A stretch of 64,000 nucleotides of DNA from Streptomyces halobius (GCF_023277745.1 NZ_CP086322.1:5518001-5582000); one strand, 5' to 3'. Counted from the stretch's first letter, positions 16,194-26,280 are shown. Notes: generated by a model not told the origin, from the sequence alone. Made by a program: numbers and translations.

Positions 16194-17462
16194 TCACGCG
16201 CCGTCGGCCGGATGCCCCAGCAGCATCGTGGGGGCGCCGGCGACCCGGGTGAGGAAGATCGTGCACGAGTACGGGCCGCCGCCGAGCTTCAGCTTCCTGC
16301 GCAGCTCCTCCGGCTCGACCGGCGAACCGCGCTTCTTGATCACCGCGATGCCGACCTCGCGCTCGCGCAACAGCGCCCTCAGCTTCTTGACGTTGAACGG
16401 CAGCACGTCCGTGATCGCGTAGGCGGTGGCGTACGGCGTCTCCGTCAGCCGGTCCGCGGTGATGTACGCGATCGTCGGATCGATCAGCCGCCCGCCGACC
16501 TGCTGGGCGACATCCGCGACGAGATGGGCCCGGATCACGGCACCGTCCGGCTCGTAGAGCCACGCACCGACCGGCCCCGGCTCCGGGTCGGGCAGGCCCG
16601 CGCCGAGCAGCGAGTCCCCGGCGGGGAGCAGGGTGGCGCGGCGCGCGCCGGGTGCTGGACGTGGCGCGTCGCCGCCGTCGCGCGAGGCCCCCGCGAACCA
16701 CACCACCGCCTCCTTCACCTCTCCGCCGTCGGAGATCCACTCCGTCTCGGCGTCGTCGGGCAGCGCGTCATGCGGCACACCGGGGGCGATCTTCAACGCC
16801 GCGTACGGAGCGGTACGGGCCGTCTCGACCGCCCACGACAGCGGCGGCGAATAAGCCTCCGGATCAAAAATCCGCCCACCCGTCGCCCGGACACCGCCCC
16901 TGGCCGAAGCGCTGCGCGCCACCCCTCTTGTCGGCACCTTGCTCCGCCGTGCCGGATCGACGAACACCGCATCGGACCCAGCGGTGTCCACCTCCATGAC
17001 ATCCGCGCAGCGCACCTCGATCAGCTCCGCCAGCCCCAGCGCCTCGGCGTTCGCCCGCGCGGCGGCGCAGGCCAGCGGGTCGCGGTCGACGGCGACTACG
17101 GAGATCCCGGCGCGCGCCAGCGCGATCGCATCACCGCCGATCCCGGAACAGAGATCCACCAGCGTCCGGACGCCCAGCGCGGCCATCCGGGCGGCGCGGT
17201 GCGCGGCGACCGTCGCCCGGGTGGACTGCTCGACGCCGTTGGGCGTGAAGTACATCCGCCGCGCGTCCGTCCCGAACTTCGCCACGGCCCGCTGCCGGAG
17301 GTGCGCTTGCGCGAGGGCCGCCGATACGAGGGGCGCGTCGTGGGCGGCTCGCAACCGGGTCGCGGTTGCGAGCTCGTCGGCCGGGTCGTAGTCGCGCAGC
17401 TCGGCCAGAAGGGTTTGCCCCTCCGGGGTGAGCAGGGCCTGAAAGGTGGCGAGGTCGGTCAC
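16194..17462 (-). CDS. class I SAM-dependent methyltransferase with THUMP-like domain
   Basis: 422 residues. After an N-terminal helical part (VTDLATFQALLTPEGQ), the SAM-binding Rossmann domain shows LVDLCSGIGGDAIALAR and VVAVDRDPLACAAARANA, with DAVFVDPARR as the motif IV loop. The C-terminal third (FNVKKLRALLREREVG, IKKRGSPVEPEELRRKL) is the THUMP-like domain of actinobacterial putative RNA methyltransferases. Target is unknown. GTG at 17462. A non-conserved stretch after the VDPARR motif (VPTRGVARSASARGGVRATGG) corresponds to a dispersed repeat copy, close to the active-site loop. Confidence 0.85.
   Translation of the reverse strand: MTDLATFQALLTPEGQTLLAELRDYDPADELATATRLRAAHDAPLVSAALAQAHLRQRAVAKFGTDARRMYFTPNGVEQSTRATVAAHRAARMAALGVRTLVDLCSGIGGDAIALARAGISVVAVDRDPLACAAARANAEALGLAELIEVRCADVMEVDTAGSDAVFVDPARRSKVPTRGVARSASARGGVRATGGRIFDPEAYSPPLSWAVETARTAPYAALKIAPGVPHDALPDDAETEWISDGGEVKEAVVWFAGASRDGGDAPRPAPGARRATLLPAGDSLLGAGLPDPEPGPVGAWLYEPDGAVIRAHLVADVAQQVGGRLIDPTIAYITADRLTETPYATAYAITDVLPFNVKKLRALLREREVGIAVIKKRGSPVEPEELRRKLKLGGGPYSCTIFLTRVAGAPTMLLGHPADGA
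16872..16930 (+). repeat. dispersed repeat family B copy inside methyltransferase gene
   Basis: Plus-strand CCGCCCACCCGTCGCCCGGACACCGCCCC and following GC-rich sequence match the copies in tsaB and rimI. Read on the gene strand it encodes a Gly/Arg/Ser-rich insertion and keeps the frame. Confidence 0.55.
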
Positions 17463-17480
17463 GTGACCATTGTCCCCTCC

Positions 17481-17557
17481 ACCTTCGGCTGTCCCGCCGT
17501 GGTGGCTTCTCGCCGTTGCTCCCCCACGCCGTTCAGGCACTCGGGGAGCAACGGCGA
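17481..17557. repeat. intergenic dispersed repeat with 15-bp inverted arms
   Basis: TCGCCGTTGCTCCCC (17510-17524) pairs exactly with 17543-17557 and may terminate the SEDS transcript. The preceding TTCGGCTGTCCCGCCGTGG and the hairpin belong to an intergenic repeat family also found near 23020-23100 and 46375-46690. Confidence 0.65.
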
Positions 17558-17595
17558 CAAACCCCTGCGGGGGGTCGGCCGAAAACGTGCGGAGG

Positions 17596-19017
17596 TTACC
17601 GCGTCGGCTCGCGCCGCCGCTGGGCCGCATCGCTGATGCGCAGCAAAAGCGCCACCATCACCCAATTCGCCACCAACGACGACCCTCCTTTCGCAAGGAA
17701 CGGCAACGCCTTGCCGGTGAGCGGGATCAGACCGGTCACCCCGCCGGTGACAACAAAGACCTGCAGCAGCAACGCCCCGACGAGCCCCACTGCCAGCAGC
17801 TTCCCGAACGGGTCGCGGGCAGTCAGCCCGACCCGGAGGCCGCGCTGGGCGAGCAGGGCGTACAGCAGCAGGATGGCCATCGTCCCGGCCAGGCCCAGCT
17901 CTTCGCCGACGGTGGTGAGGATGAAGTCGCTGTTGCCGGCGAAGCCGATCAGCTCCGGGTGGCCCTGTCCCAGGCCGCTGCCGCCGATGCCGCCGCTGCC
18001 GAAGCTGAACAGGGCCTGCCCCAGCTGATCGGACAGGCCCGCATCCCGGCCGTCGGGTGTGAACGCCGTCATCGGGTTCTGCCACGCCTCGATCCGCCCC
18101 TTGACATGCGGTTCGATGGAGCCGACGGTGATCGCGCCGACGGTGGCCATGGCCAGGCCGCAGAGCACCCAGCCGGTGCGTTCGGTGGCCATGTAGAGCA
18201 TGATCACGAACACCCCGAAGAAGATCAGCGAGGTGCCCAGGTCGCGCTCGAAGACCAGCACCAGCAGGCTGATCACCCAGATCGTGAAGATCGGCGCGAG
18301 CTGGCGGCCGGGCGGCAGCTGGACGCCCAGGAAGCGGCGGCCGGTCAGCGCCAGCGCGTCGCGGTTGACCGTCAGATAGCCCGCGAAGAAGACCGCGATC
18401 GCGATCTTGACGAATTCGCCGGGCTGCAGCGACAGCGGGCCGATGAAGATCCAGCGTTTGGCGCCGAAGGTGTCGCCGGGGAAGAACGCCGGCGCCATCA
18501 GCATCACCAGCGCGACGGCCATCGTCAGATAGATGTAACGCTGTATCAGACGGTGGTCCCTGAGCACGAGCAGGACGACGATGCAGACCGCCACCCCGAT
18601 GACCGTCCACACCAGCTGCCCGGAGGCGGCCGGCGCCATCTTCAGTCGTGGGGTGGCCACATAGGTGATGTCCAGGCGATGCAGCAGCACCAGGCCGATG
18701 CCGGTCAGCAGGGTGGCCAGCGGCAGGATCAGCGGGTCGGCGCGCGGCGCGGAGCGGCGGACGACCAGATGCGGGACCAGTGCCACGAAGAAGATGCTCG
18801 CCGCGAAGCGGGGCATGCCGTCGGGCAGCCGTCCGGTCATCGACAGGCCCGTGTAGACGTAGCCGAAGACGGTGATCAGGACGACCAGGGCGAGCAGCCA
18901 TGCCTCGGTCCGGCGGCGGTTCGGCGCCTGGGCGAGCGCGGCGAACGTCATGGTGCGTTCGGCGTCGCTCTCCCGCTCCCCGGCCGCCGCCCGGGAAGCG
19001 TTCGTCAGTCCACGCAC
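17596..19017 (-). CDS. FtsW/RodA/SpoVE (SEDS) family membrane protein
   Basis: 473-residue polytopic membrane protein with about ten to twelve hydrophobic segments. The SEDS signature is clear: GAKRWIFIGPLSLQPGEFVKIA, VFERDLGTSLIFFGVF, GHPELIGFAGNSDFILTTVGEELG and the C-terminal VTGLIPLTGKALPFLAKGGSS. SEDS proteins polymerise lipid II into glycan strands, usually with a class B PBP; no PBP gene is adjacent here, so the partner is unknown. GTG at 19017 has GGAGGAA five bases upstream, giving an N-terminus VRGLTNASRAAAGERESDAE before the first membrane span. Divergent from groES; the CIRCE region lies 200 bp upstream. Confidence 0.88.
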   Translation of the reverse strand: MRGLTNASRAAAGERESDAERTMTFAALAQAPNRRRTEAWLLALVVLITVFGYVYTGLSMTGRLPDGMPRFAASIFFVALVPHLVVRRSAPRADPLILPLATLLTGIGLVLLHRLDITYVATPRLKMAPAASGQLVWTVIGVAVCIVVLLVLRDHRLIQRYIYLTMAVALVMLMAPAFFPGDTFGAKRWIFIGPLSLQPGEFVKIAIAVFFAGYLTVNRDALALTGRRFLGVQLPPGRQLAPIFTIWVISLLVLVFERDLGTSLIFFGVFVIMLYMATERTGWVLCGLAMATVGAITVGSIEPHVKGRIEAWQNPMTAFTPDGRDAGLSDQLGQALFSFGSGGIGGSGLGQGHPELIGFAGNSDFILTTVGEELGLAGTMAILLLYALLAQRGLRVGLTARDPFGKLLAVGLVGALLLQVFVVTGGVTGLIPLTGKALPFLAKGGSSLVANWVMVALLLRISDAAQRRREPTR

Positions 19018-19215
19018 GGGATTCCTCCGCCTCGATCGTCGGAGCCGGGGCCCGTGTACGGGACGGTCCGGACATCGGCTCGGCAGTCGGGGAGGTAGAC
19101 GTGGCAGCAGGGAGGAGGGTTGCCACGGAACCAGAAGGTGTGTCCGATTTGACATGGGAGCGAGGGCGTCCCGCGCGGGGGTCACACGCGGACCTCGGAC
19201 GTCCCCCTCGCCACG

Positions 19216-19242
19216 TTGGCACTCCGCTTGACCGAGTGCTAA
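19216..19242. promoter_or_regulatory. CIRCE operator 1 (HrcA site)
   Basis: TTGGCACTC, nine bases, GAGTGCTAA: the inverted repeat bound by the heat-shock repressor HrcA. It overlaps the groES -35 hexamer. Confidence 0.93.
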
Positions 19243-19256
19243 CCACGTCATAGTCT
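19228..19256 (+). promoter_or_regulatory. groES vegetative promoter
   Basis: TTGACC (19228-19233) and TAGTCT (19251-19256) with a 17-bp spacer, lying between and within the two CIRCE elements, so HrcA bound at either site would block it. About 130 bp upstream of the groES start. Confidence 0.75.
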
Positions 19257-19261
19257 CAGCG

Positions 19262-19288
19262 TTGGCACTCTCCACTGGGGAGTGCCAG
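19262..19288. promoter_or_regulatory. CIRCE operator 2 (HrcA site)
   Basis: TTGGCACTC, nine bases, GAGTGCCAG: a second, slightly degenerate CIRCE just downstream of the promoter, 46 bp from the first. Confidence 0.9.
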
Positions 19289-19390
19289 ACACACAGCGAC
19301 GGGCAGGTCCGGCACCCGCGACGACGGATCCACCTGGTCGCCACCTCAGACAGTTAACCCCGTGAGATCTCCGAAGGGGGAGGTCGGATC

Positions 19391-19699
19391 GTGACGACCA
19401 CCAGCTCCAAGGTTGCCATCAAGCCGCTTGAGGACCGCATCGTGGTCCAGCCGCTCGACGCCGAGCAGACCACGGCCTCGGGCCTGGTCATCCCGGACAC
19501 CGCGAAGGAGAAGCCCCAGGAGGGCGCCGTCCTCGCCGTGGGCCCGGGCCGCTTCGAGAACGGCGAGCGCCTTCCGCTCGACGTCAAGGTCGGCGACGTG
19601 GTGCTCTACAGCAAGTACGGCGGCACCGAGGTGAAGTACAGCGGCGACGAGTACCTCGTTCTCTCGGCTCGTGACGTGCTCGCGATCATTGAGAAGTAA
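19391..19699 (+). CDS. groES: co-chaperonin GroES
   Basis: 10-kDa lid of the GroEL folding chamber. 102 residues; [18 protein letters not shown] at the start, a mobile loop [14 protein letters not shown], and [24 protein letters not shown] near the end are typical of actinobacterial GroES. GTG start with a purine-rich site (CCGAAGGGGG) upstream. Controlled by two CIRCE elements and hence probably HrcA. groEL1 follows after 133 bp that include a hairpin. Confidence 0.97.
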   Translation: MTTTSSKVAIKPLEDRIVVQPLDAEQTTASGLVIPDTAKEKPQEGAVLAVGPGRFENGERLPLDVKVGDVVLYSKYGGTEVKYSGDEYLVLSARDVLAIIEK

Positions 19700-19720
19700 G
19701 GCACCCTGATTTGCCGTGAT

Positions 19721-19767
19721 CTGCGCCCCTGGTTCCCGAGTCTGAACAACCCGGGGCAGGGGCGCAG
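19721..19767 (+). terminator. hairpin between groES and groEL1
   Basis: CTGCGCCCCTG (19721-19731) pairs exactly with 19757-19767, with a further possible stem inside. Located 22 bp after the groES stop, it may attenuate or process the groES-groEL1 message so that groES is made in excess. Confidence 0.6.
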
Positions 19768-19814
19768 TTCCGTTTGAGACAGCGGTCCCCACTGCGTGCC
19801 GAGGATCGCAATGA

Positions 19815-21458
<1,644 letters not shown>

Positions 21459-21474
21459 CCTCACACGGCGTGTG

Positions 21475-21517
21475 AAGGCCCCTGTTCCCGCTGCTCAGCG
21501 GGGGGAACAGGGGCCTT
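21475..21517 (+). terminator. groEL1 terminator
   Basis: AAGGCCCCTGTTCCC (21475-21489) pairs exactly with 21503-21517, followed by TTCG. A 15-bp GC-rich stem 16 bp past the groEL1 stop. Confidence 0.85.
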
Positions 21518-21527
21518 TCGCGTACGG

Positions 21528-21665
21528 TCAGCCGGGCGCGCCGAGCTGTTGCGTGAGCCGGCTGGTGTCGTAGTGCCGCCGGGCTTCCTGGATCTTCCCG
21601 TCCCGGAAGCGGAAGACCGTGGTGCCGGTCGTGACGCACTTCTTGCCGGTCGGGGCGAGTCGACT
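21528..21665 (-). pseudogene. C-terminal remnant of an NTF2-like (SnoaL-type) protein
   Basis: The minus strand encodes TGTTVFRFRDGKIQEARRHYDTSRLTQQLG, the usual last strand and helix of NTF2/SnoaL-like proteins. Nothing before about residue 25 resembles the family and the fragment is far shorter than the 120-150 residues expected, so the 5' two-thirds are gone. It lies next to the groEL1 terminator and is probably not functional. Confidence 0.55.
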
Positions 21666-21759
21666 GTCTGTGCGCATTTCATGACACCTCCCGAGAATGA
21701 GTGGCGCATGTCCGGCTTGGTGGCGATATATCGTCATTGTGAGGCCCGCCGTTGACGGG

Positions 21760-22830
21760 TCACGCCGAGTGACCCTGGGACCCCGGGTGCACCGGGTCCG
21801 CGAAGGGCAGGCCGGCCGCGAACCGGGCCACCTCGTCCAGCGCCCGGTCTGCCAGACGGTGGAGTTCGCCGCCCAGGGAGCCGGCGATGTGCGGGGTGAG
21901 CAGGACGTTCGGCAGGTCGTACAACGGGGAGCCGGGGGGCGGGAGTTCGGGCTCCGTCACATCCAGGACCGCGTGCAGTCGGCCCGTCAGCAGCTCGGGG
22001 AGCAGGGCCGTTTCGTCGACGAGGGAGCTGCGGGCGGTGTTGACGAGGGTCGCGCCGTCCGGCATCAGGGCCAGTTCGCGGGCGCCCAGCAGATGGCGGG
22101 TGGCGGGCAGCTCGGGGGCGTGCACGGTGACGATGTCGCTGTCCGCGCAGAGCGTGTCGAGGGGAACCGGTGTGGTGCCCAGCCGGGCCGCCTCGGCGGC
22201 GTCGACGTACGGGTCGTGCAGCAGAACGCGCAGATCGAAAGGGTGCAGCAGCTCGATGACGCGGCGGCCGATGCGGGAGGCGCCGACGACGCCGACGGTG
22301 CGGCCGTAGTTGCCGGCGCCGGACAGTTCACCATGCCAGTCGTGCCGGGCGCGCAGGGTGCGGTAGCGGTGGGCGGCGTGCAGCACGCGCTTGTTGGCGA
22401 AGAGGATCGCGGCGAGGGTGTATTCGGCGACGGGCAGCGCGTTCACGGAGGCGGCCGAGGCGACGGCGATGCCGCGTTGCCAGCAGGCTTCGGTGATGTG
22501 GTGTTTGACCGATCCGGCCGCGTGCACGACGGCACGCAGCCGGGGGGCCGCCGCCAGGACCGGTGCGGTGAGCGGCGGGGCACCCCAGCAGGTGAGCAGC
22601 ACCTCGGCATCGGCGAGCGCGGCGGCCACCTCGGGCGTGGGCTCGGCCAACTCGTGTGCCACCAGCCGGGAGTCGGTACGGGTGAGGGCGGCGAGCCGGC
22701 TGTGGTGACGGGCGTCGAGGAGCCGGTCGGCGACGCCGGCCCCCATGGACAGCAGCAGCGAGGGCCGATCGGAGGGGACATCCGCAGGTCCGGGGGTGTT
22801 GTCAGTGGTCGGGTGCATGGTGGTGTCCAT
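21760..22830 (-). CDS. D-isomer-specific 2-hydroxyacid dehydrogenase
   Basis: 356-residue NAD(P)-dependent dehydrogenase of the phosphoglycerate/glycerate dehydrogenase family. The N-terminal substrate domain includes LRAVVHAAGSVKHHI; the NAD-binding GVVGASRIGRRVIELL lies in the middle. The catalytic Arg is in VNTARSSLVDE, the Glu in LDVTEPEL and the His in LTPHIAGS. The usual GxGxxG is here GASRIG. Substrate cannot be told from sequence. Start is uncertain: ATG at 22830 follows GAGGAG closely, ATG at 22818 is better spaced, and GTG at 22851 is also possible. Upstream are dispersed repeats and the convergent-facing SDR gene. Confidence 0.85.
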   Translation of the reverse strand: MDTTMHPTTDNTPGPADVPSDRPSLLLSMGAGVADRLLDARHHSRLAALTRTDSRLVAHELAEPTPEVAAALADAEVLLTCWGAPPLTAPVLAAAPRLRAVVHAAGSVKHHITEACWQRGIAVASAASVNALPVAEYTLAAILFANKRVLHAAHRYRTLRARHDWHGELSGAGNYGRTVGVVGASRIGRRVIELLHPFDLRVLLHDPYVDAAEAARLGTTPVPLDTLCADSDIVTVHAPELPATRHLLGARELALMPDGATLVNTARSSLVDETALLPELLTGRLHAVLDVTEPELPPPGSPLYDLPNVLLTPHIAGSLGGELHRLADRALDEVARFAAGLPFADPVHPGSQGHSA

Positions 22831-22917
22831 GCTCCTCTTCGTCACCCTCACACGAAAGCAGCGTCACTCGGCAGGACGGCACGACCACCCACTTATCTCT
22901 TCACCCACCCCAACGGG

Positions 22918-23100
22918 AGGATGCGGGTACCTCCCAGGCCCTCAAGACTGTGGGGGAGGGCCGCAGGACGGAGTCCGGAGGCCCGTCACCGCACCCGACA
23001 AACCCACGCCCGCCGCGTGGGGGGTACCTCCCACGCCTTCAGGCAGTGGGGAAGCAATGGCGAAACACCGCCCACGGCGGGAAAGCCAAACGTCGGCGCC
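22918..23100. repeat. cluster of dispersed intergenic repeats
   Basis: Contains a GGGTACCTCCCAGG...GTGGGGGAGG palindrome, the minus-strand copy of the CCTCCGGACTCCGTCCTGCGG repeat (22954-22985), a second GGTACCTCCCACGCC...AGTGGGGAAG palindrome, and a minus-strand copy of the CCCGCCGTGGGCGGTGTTTCGCC family. Separates the hydroxyacid dehydrogenase from the SDR gene. Confidence 0.65.
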
Positions 23101-23102
23101 CG

Positions 23103-23876
23103 TTATCGGGGCCCATACTTCCGCCCGGTCCGCGAGGTGAGGCCGCCCAACAGCCCGCGAGGAGCCAACTTCACCGCCCCCATCAGCGCCTTGTACCGCG
23201 GGTCCGGAATGGACAGCGACCTCCCCCGCGCCAGGTCCTTCATCGCCGCGTCCACCAACTTGTCCGCGTCCAGCCACATCCACCCGGGGATGTTGTCCGT
23301 CCCCATCCCGGCCCGCTGGTGGAACTCGGTCCGTACGAAGCCGGGGCACAGGGCCATCAGCCGCACCCCGCTGCCGGCCAGATCGCGCGCCGCCCCCTGC
23401 GTGAACTGCACCACCCACGCCTTGCTCGCGCCATACGTGCCGCGCGGCACGAACGCCGCCACCGACGCCACATTGATCACCGCCCCGCGTCGCCGGTCCC
23501 GCATCCCGCGTACCCCGGCGCTGGTCAGCCGCAGCACCGCCTCGCAGTGCACCTTCAGCATGGTCAGCTCGTCGGCCATCGGCACATCGAGGTATTCGCC
23601 CTTGTTGCCGAAGCCCGCGTTGTTCACCAGCAGATCCACCGGCCGCTTGGCGTCGGAGAGCCGCGCCTCGACGGCGGCGATACCGTCGTCGGCCGCCAGA
23701 TCGGTGCTCAGCACCTCCGCCTCGATGCCGTGCCGGTCATGCAGTTCGGTGGCCTGCTCCCGCAGCCGCGTCTCGTCGCGCGCCACCAGCACCACGCTGT
23801 GGCCGTCGCTCGCGAGCCGCCGGGCGAACGCCGCCCCGATGCCCGCCGTCGCTCCCGTGATCAATGCAGTCGTCAT
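23103..23876 (-). CDS. short-chain dehydrogenase/reductase
   Basis: 257-residue classical SDR. Cofactor motif TGATAGIGAAF near residue 7, NNAG near 85, catalytic Ser in NVASVAAF and Tyr/Lys in YGASKAWV. Arg after the second strand (VARDE) favours NADP(H). The C-terminal extension with WMWLDADKLVDAAMKDLARG resembles DltE-type SDRs. ATG at 23876; the region between it and the MOSC gene is about 90 bp, and both read the same way. Substrate unknown. Confidence 0.88.
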   Translation of the reverse strand: MTTALITGATAGIGAAFARRLASDGHSVVLVARDETRLREQATELHDRHGIEAEVLSTDLAADDGIAAVEARLSDAKRPVDLLVNNAGFGNKGEYLDVPMADELTMLKVHCEAVLRLTSAGVRGMRDRRRGAVINVASVAAFVPRGTYGASKAWVVQFTQGAARDLAGSGVRLMALCPGFVRTEFHQRAGMGTDNIPGWMWLDADKLVDAAMKDLARGRSLSIPDPRYKALMGAVKLAPRGLLGGLTSRTGRKYGPR

Positions 23877-23966
23877 ACCGGGCAACGCTATCGGCCCCGG
23901 CAAGGCCGACGGCGCCCGCTGGCCGTCCAAACGCCGCCCCACCGGATTCCCGTGTCCCCCGCCCTC

Positions 23967-24644
23967 TCAACTGTCATGCTGCGCCACGTACTTGGCGGCT
24001 CTCGCCCGTTCTTCAGGGTGCAGCGCGTCCCCGGCCTCCAGCAGCCGCGGCAGCAGCTCCCGCTCCACGGTCAGGGCCCGGAACGCCAGCGCGACGCTCA
24101 CCTCGTGGTCCGGGCGGTGCGCCAGCTCGATCGCGTCGCCGGCGCGGATCTCGCCCGGTTCCAGCACCCGCAGATACGCCCCGGGCATCCCCGCCGCCGT
24201 GAACCGCTTGATCCAGTCGTCCTCATCGAGCCAGCTCTGGAACAGCCGGCACGGGATCCGCGGCGAGGTCACCTCCAGCAGCAGCCGCGGGCCGATCTGC
24301 CAGCGCTCCCCGATCCGGGCGTTGTTGACATCGACGCCGCAGGTGGTGAGGTTCTCGCCGAAGACGCCGTTGGGCAGCGCGCGGCCCAGCTCCCGCTGCC
24401 AGAAGTCCAGGTCCTCCCGCGCGTAGGCGTACACCGCCTGGTCGTCCCCGCCGTGATGGCGGACGTCCTGCACCGCGTCACCCGCCAGCCCGCTCGCTCC
24501 GATGCCCCTGGGGCCGGGTGCGGCGACCGCCACCGAGCCGTCCACGGGCCGTTTGTCGATGCCCGTGCCGCCCTCGGCGGGAGTGAGCGCGGACGGCATG
24601 GGCCGCCCCAGATTCACGGTCAGCAGCCTCATGCGATGCCCCAT
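23967..24644 (-). CDS. MOSC domain-containing protein
   Basis: 225-residue YiiM-type MOSC protein (molybdenum cofactor sulfurase C-terminal fold). Family features are the start MRLLTVNLGRP, DVQDVRHHGGDDQAVYAYA, GVFGENLTTCG and PRIPCRLFQ, whose Cys is the expected Moco-sulfur residue. These proteins reduce N-hydroxylated compounds or handle molybdopterin, but the substrate cannot be assigned. ATG at 24644 has GGAG six bases upstream; the ATG at 24632 is also plausible. Divergent from a LysR-type regulator, which may control it. Confidence 0.87.
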   Translation of the reverse strand: MGHRMRLLTVNLGRPMPSALTPAEGGTGIDKRPVDGSVAVAAPGPRGIGASGLAGDAVQDVRHHGGDDQAVYAYAREDLDFWQRELGRALPNGVFGENLTTCGVDVNNARIGERWQIGPRLLLEVTSPRIPCRLFQSWLDEDDWIKRFTAAGMPGAYLRVLEPGEIRAGDAIELAHRPDHEVSVALAFRALTVERELLPRLLEAGDALHPEERARAAKYVAQHDS

Positions 24645-24726
24645 AAGCACTCCAGGTACCCGTACAACAGCAAAGAGTAACCAAAGGCGACCGGCTCGAC
24701 TTTCCCGAACTCTCCAAGCTCCGCTT

Positions 24727-25674
24727 ATGCTCGGAAGCGTGATCGAGGCCCGTCATCTCCGTGTGCTGCGCGCCGTCTCCAGGACCGGCTCCTTCTCCGC
24801 CGCCGCGCGGGAGCTGGGCTGCACCCAGCCCGCCATCAGCCAGCAGATGAAGTCCCTGGAGCAGTCCGCGGGCACCCCGCTCCTGGTCCGTACGGGTCGT
24901 GAGATGCGGCTGACGCAGGCGGGCGAGGCGCTGGTCAGGCACGCCGTCGGCATCTTGGCCGGGCTCACCGCCGCCGAGGAGGAGGTCGCCGCGATCGCGG
25001 GCCTGCGGGCGGGCCGGGTGCGCCTGGTCTCGTTCCCCTCCGGCAGCTCGACGCTGGTGCCGACCACCCTGGCGAGGATGCGCGCGAAGCACCCGGGCAC
25101 CCGGGTCTCGCTGGTCGAGGCGGAGCCGCCGCGCTCGGTCGAGATGCTGCGCAACGGCGACTGCGAGGTCGCGCTGGCCTTCCGCTACCCCGAGGTGCCC
25201 GGCGCGGACCCGGCGGCCGCCGCCGAGTGGGACGACCTGGTGGTCCGGCCGATCCTGTCGGACTGGCTGATCGGGCTGGTCCCGGACGGCCACCGGCTGG
25301 CGAAGGCCGGCACGGCGCGCTTCGCCGAACTCGCCGACGAGCCGTGGATCGCGGGTTGCCCGCGCTGTCGTACGCATCTTGTCGAGGTCTGCGAGAGCGC
25401 GGGCTTCACCCCGCGGATCGACTTCGCCACCGATGACTATCCGGCGGTGATCGGCCTGGTCGGCGCGGGGCTGGGCGTCGCCGCGCTGCCCGAGCTCGCG
25501 CTGGAGTCGGTACGTCCCAAGGGGGCGACGGCCGTACGGATGGAACCGCCGGTGCACCGGGAGATCGTCGCGCTCACACTGCCGGATCTGGCGCGGGTGC
25601 CCGCCGTCGAGGCGATGCTCGATCAGCTGGCGGAGGCGGCCCGTCGCTCGCGGGCGGGGGCACGCACGCACTGA
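24727..25674 (+). CDS. LysR-family transcriptional regulator
   Basis: 315-residue LysR regulator: N-terminal winged helix-turn-helix (ARHLRVLRAVSRTGSFSAAARELGCTQPAISQQMKSLE, about 7-45) then a LysR substrate-binding domain (from about 95, GRVRLVSFPSGSSTLVP). Effector unknown; Cys residues in GCPRCRTHL near 220 stand out. ATG at 24727 is used; GTG at 24739 is possible. The 80-bp gap to the divergent MOSC gene is too short for two independent control regions, so it probably regulates both itself and that gene. Confidence 0.9.
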   Translation: MLGSVIEARHLRVLRAVSRTGSFSAAARELGCTQPAISQQMKSLEQSAGTPLLVRTGREMRLTQAGEALVRHAVGILAGLTAAEEEVAAIAGLRAGRVRLVSFPSGSSTLVPTTLARMRAKHPGTRVSLVEAEPPRSVEMLRNGDCEVALAFRYPEVPGADPAAAAEWDDLVVRPILSDWLIGLVPDGHRLAKAGTARFAELADEPWIAGCPRCRTHLVEVCESAGFTPRIDFATDDYPAVIGLVGAGLGVAALPELALESVRPKGATAVRMEPPVHREIVALTLPDLARVPAVEAMLDQLAEAARRSRAGARTH

Positions 25675-25873
25675 CGTGCGCAGGCGTGGGCGGTGGGAGC
25701 GCTCAAGCGCTCAAGAGGAGTTGGGTCGAAGGTGTTGCGCCGAAGGAGTGGCGGCGACGCTCAACGGGAGTGGTGCCGGGCGGGGCAGCGGGCCGGGCCC
25801 GGGCGTGCCCGGCGCGGCCCGGCCGGTTGCCGGCTCGACGCGGGGATTCCCGGAGGTCAGACGTTTCGGACGG

Positions 25874-26206
25874 TCAGCCGCGGGTGGCGCCGGCGTGGCT
25901 GGCGAGGGAGGTCGCGGGGATCAGCCGGTGGCGGGCCCGGCCCATCAGTTCCTCACGTTCGTCCTCGGTCAGGCCGCCCCAGACCCCGTAGGGCTCGCGG
26001 ACAGCCAGGGCATGCGCCGCGCATTCGGCCCGGACGGGGCAGCGCATGCACACCTCCTTCGCCGATGTCTCACGCGCGCTGCGGGCCGCACCCCGCTCGC
26101 CCTCAGGATGAAAGAAGAGGGAGCTGTCCACGCCGCGGCAGGCGGCCAGCAGCTGCCAGTCCCAGAGGTCTGCGTTCGGGCCCGGGAGGCGGGAGAAATC
26201 TGCCAT
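25874..26206 (-). CDS. whiD: WhiB-like sporulation protein WhiD
   Basis: Iron-sulfur protein of the Wbl family needed in late sporulation of Streptomyces. The four cluster ligands are Cys23, Cys53, Cys56 and Cys62, followed by the GVWGG turn at 75-79 and a basic C-terminal helix. 110 residues; start MADFSRLPGPNADLW as in WhiD, with GAGGGGA seven bases upstream. Its place next to divergent bldM matches the S. coelicolor whiD-bldM locus. Wbl proteins of this type bind region 4 of the principal sigma factor. A perfect palindrome lies 50 bp upstream of the start. Confidence 0.93.
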   Translation of the reverse strand: MADFSRLPGPNADLWDWQLLAACRGVDSSLFFHPEGERGAARSARETSAKEVCMRCPVRAECAAHALAVREPYGVWGGLTEDEREELMGRARHRLIPATSLASHAGATRG

Positions 26207-26255
26207 TGCTTGTCCCCTCGAAGCGATGCTGTGTCGGGCTCGGTGCTCAAGACCG

Positions 26256-26280
26256 TACATCTACTGTCTAAGTAGATGTA
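26256..26280. promoter_or_regulatory. 25-bp palindrome in the whiD promoter region
   Basis: TACATCTACT, spacer GTCTA, AGTAGATGTA: ten-base perfect inverted arms in an unusually AT-rich stretch 50 bp upstream of whiD. It could be an operator for a dimeric developmental regulator or the 5' hairpin of the whiD mRNA. Confidence 0.6.
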
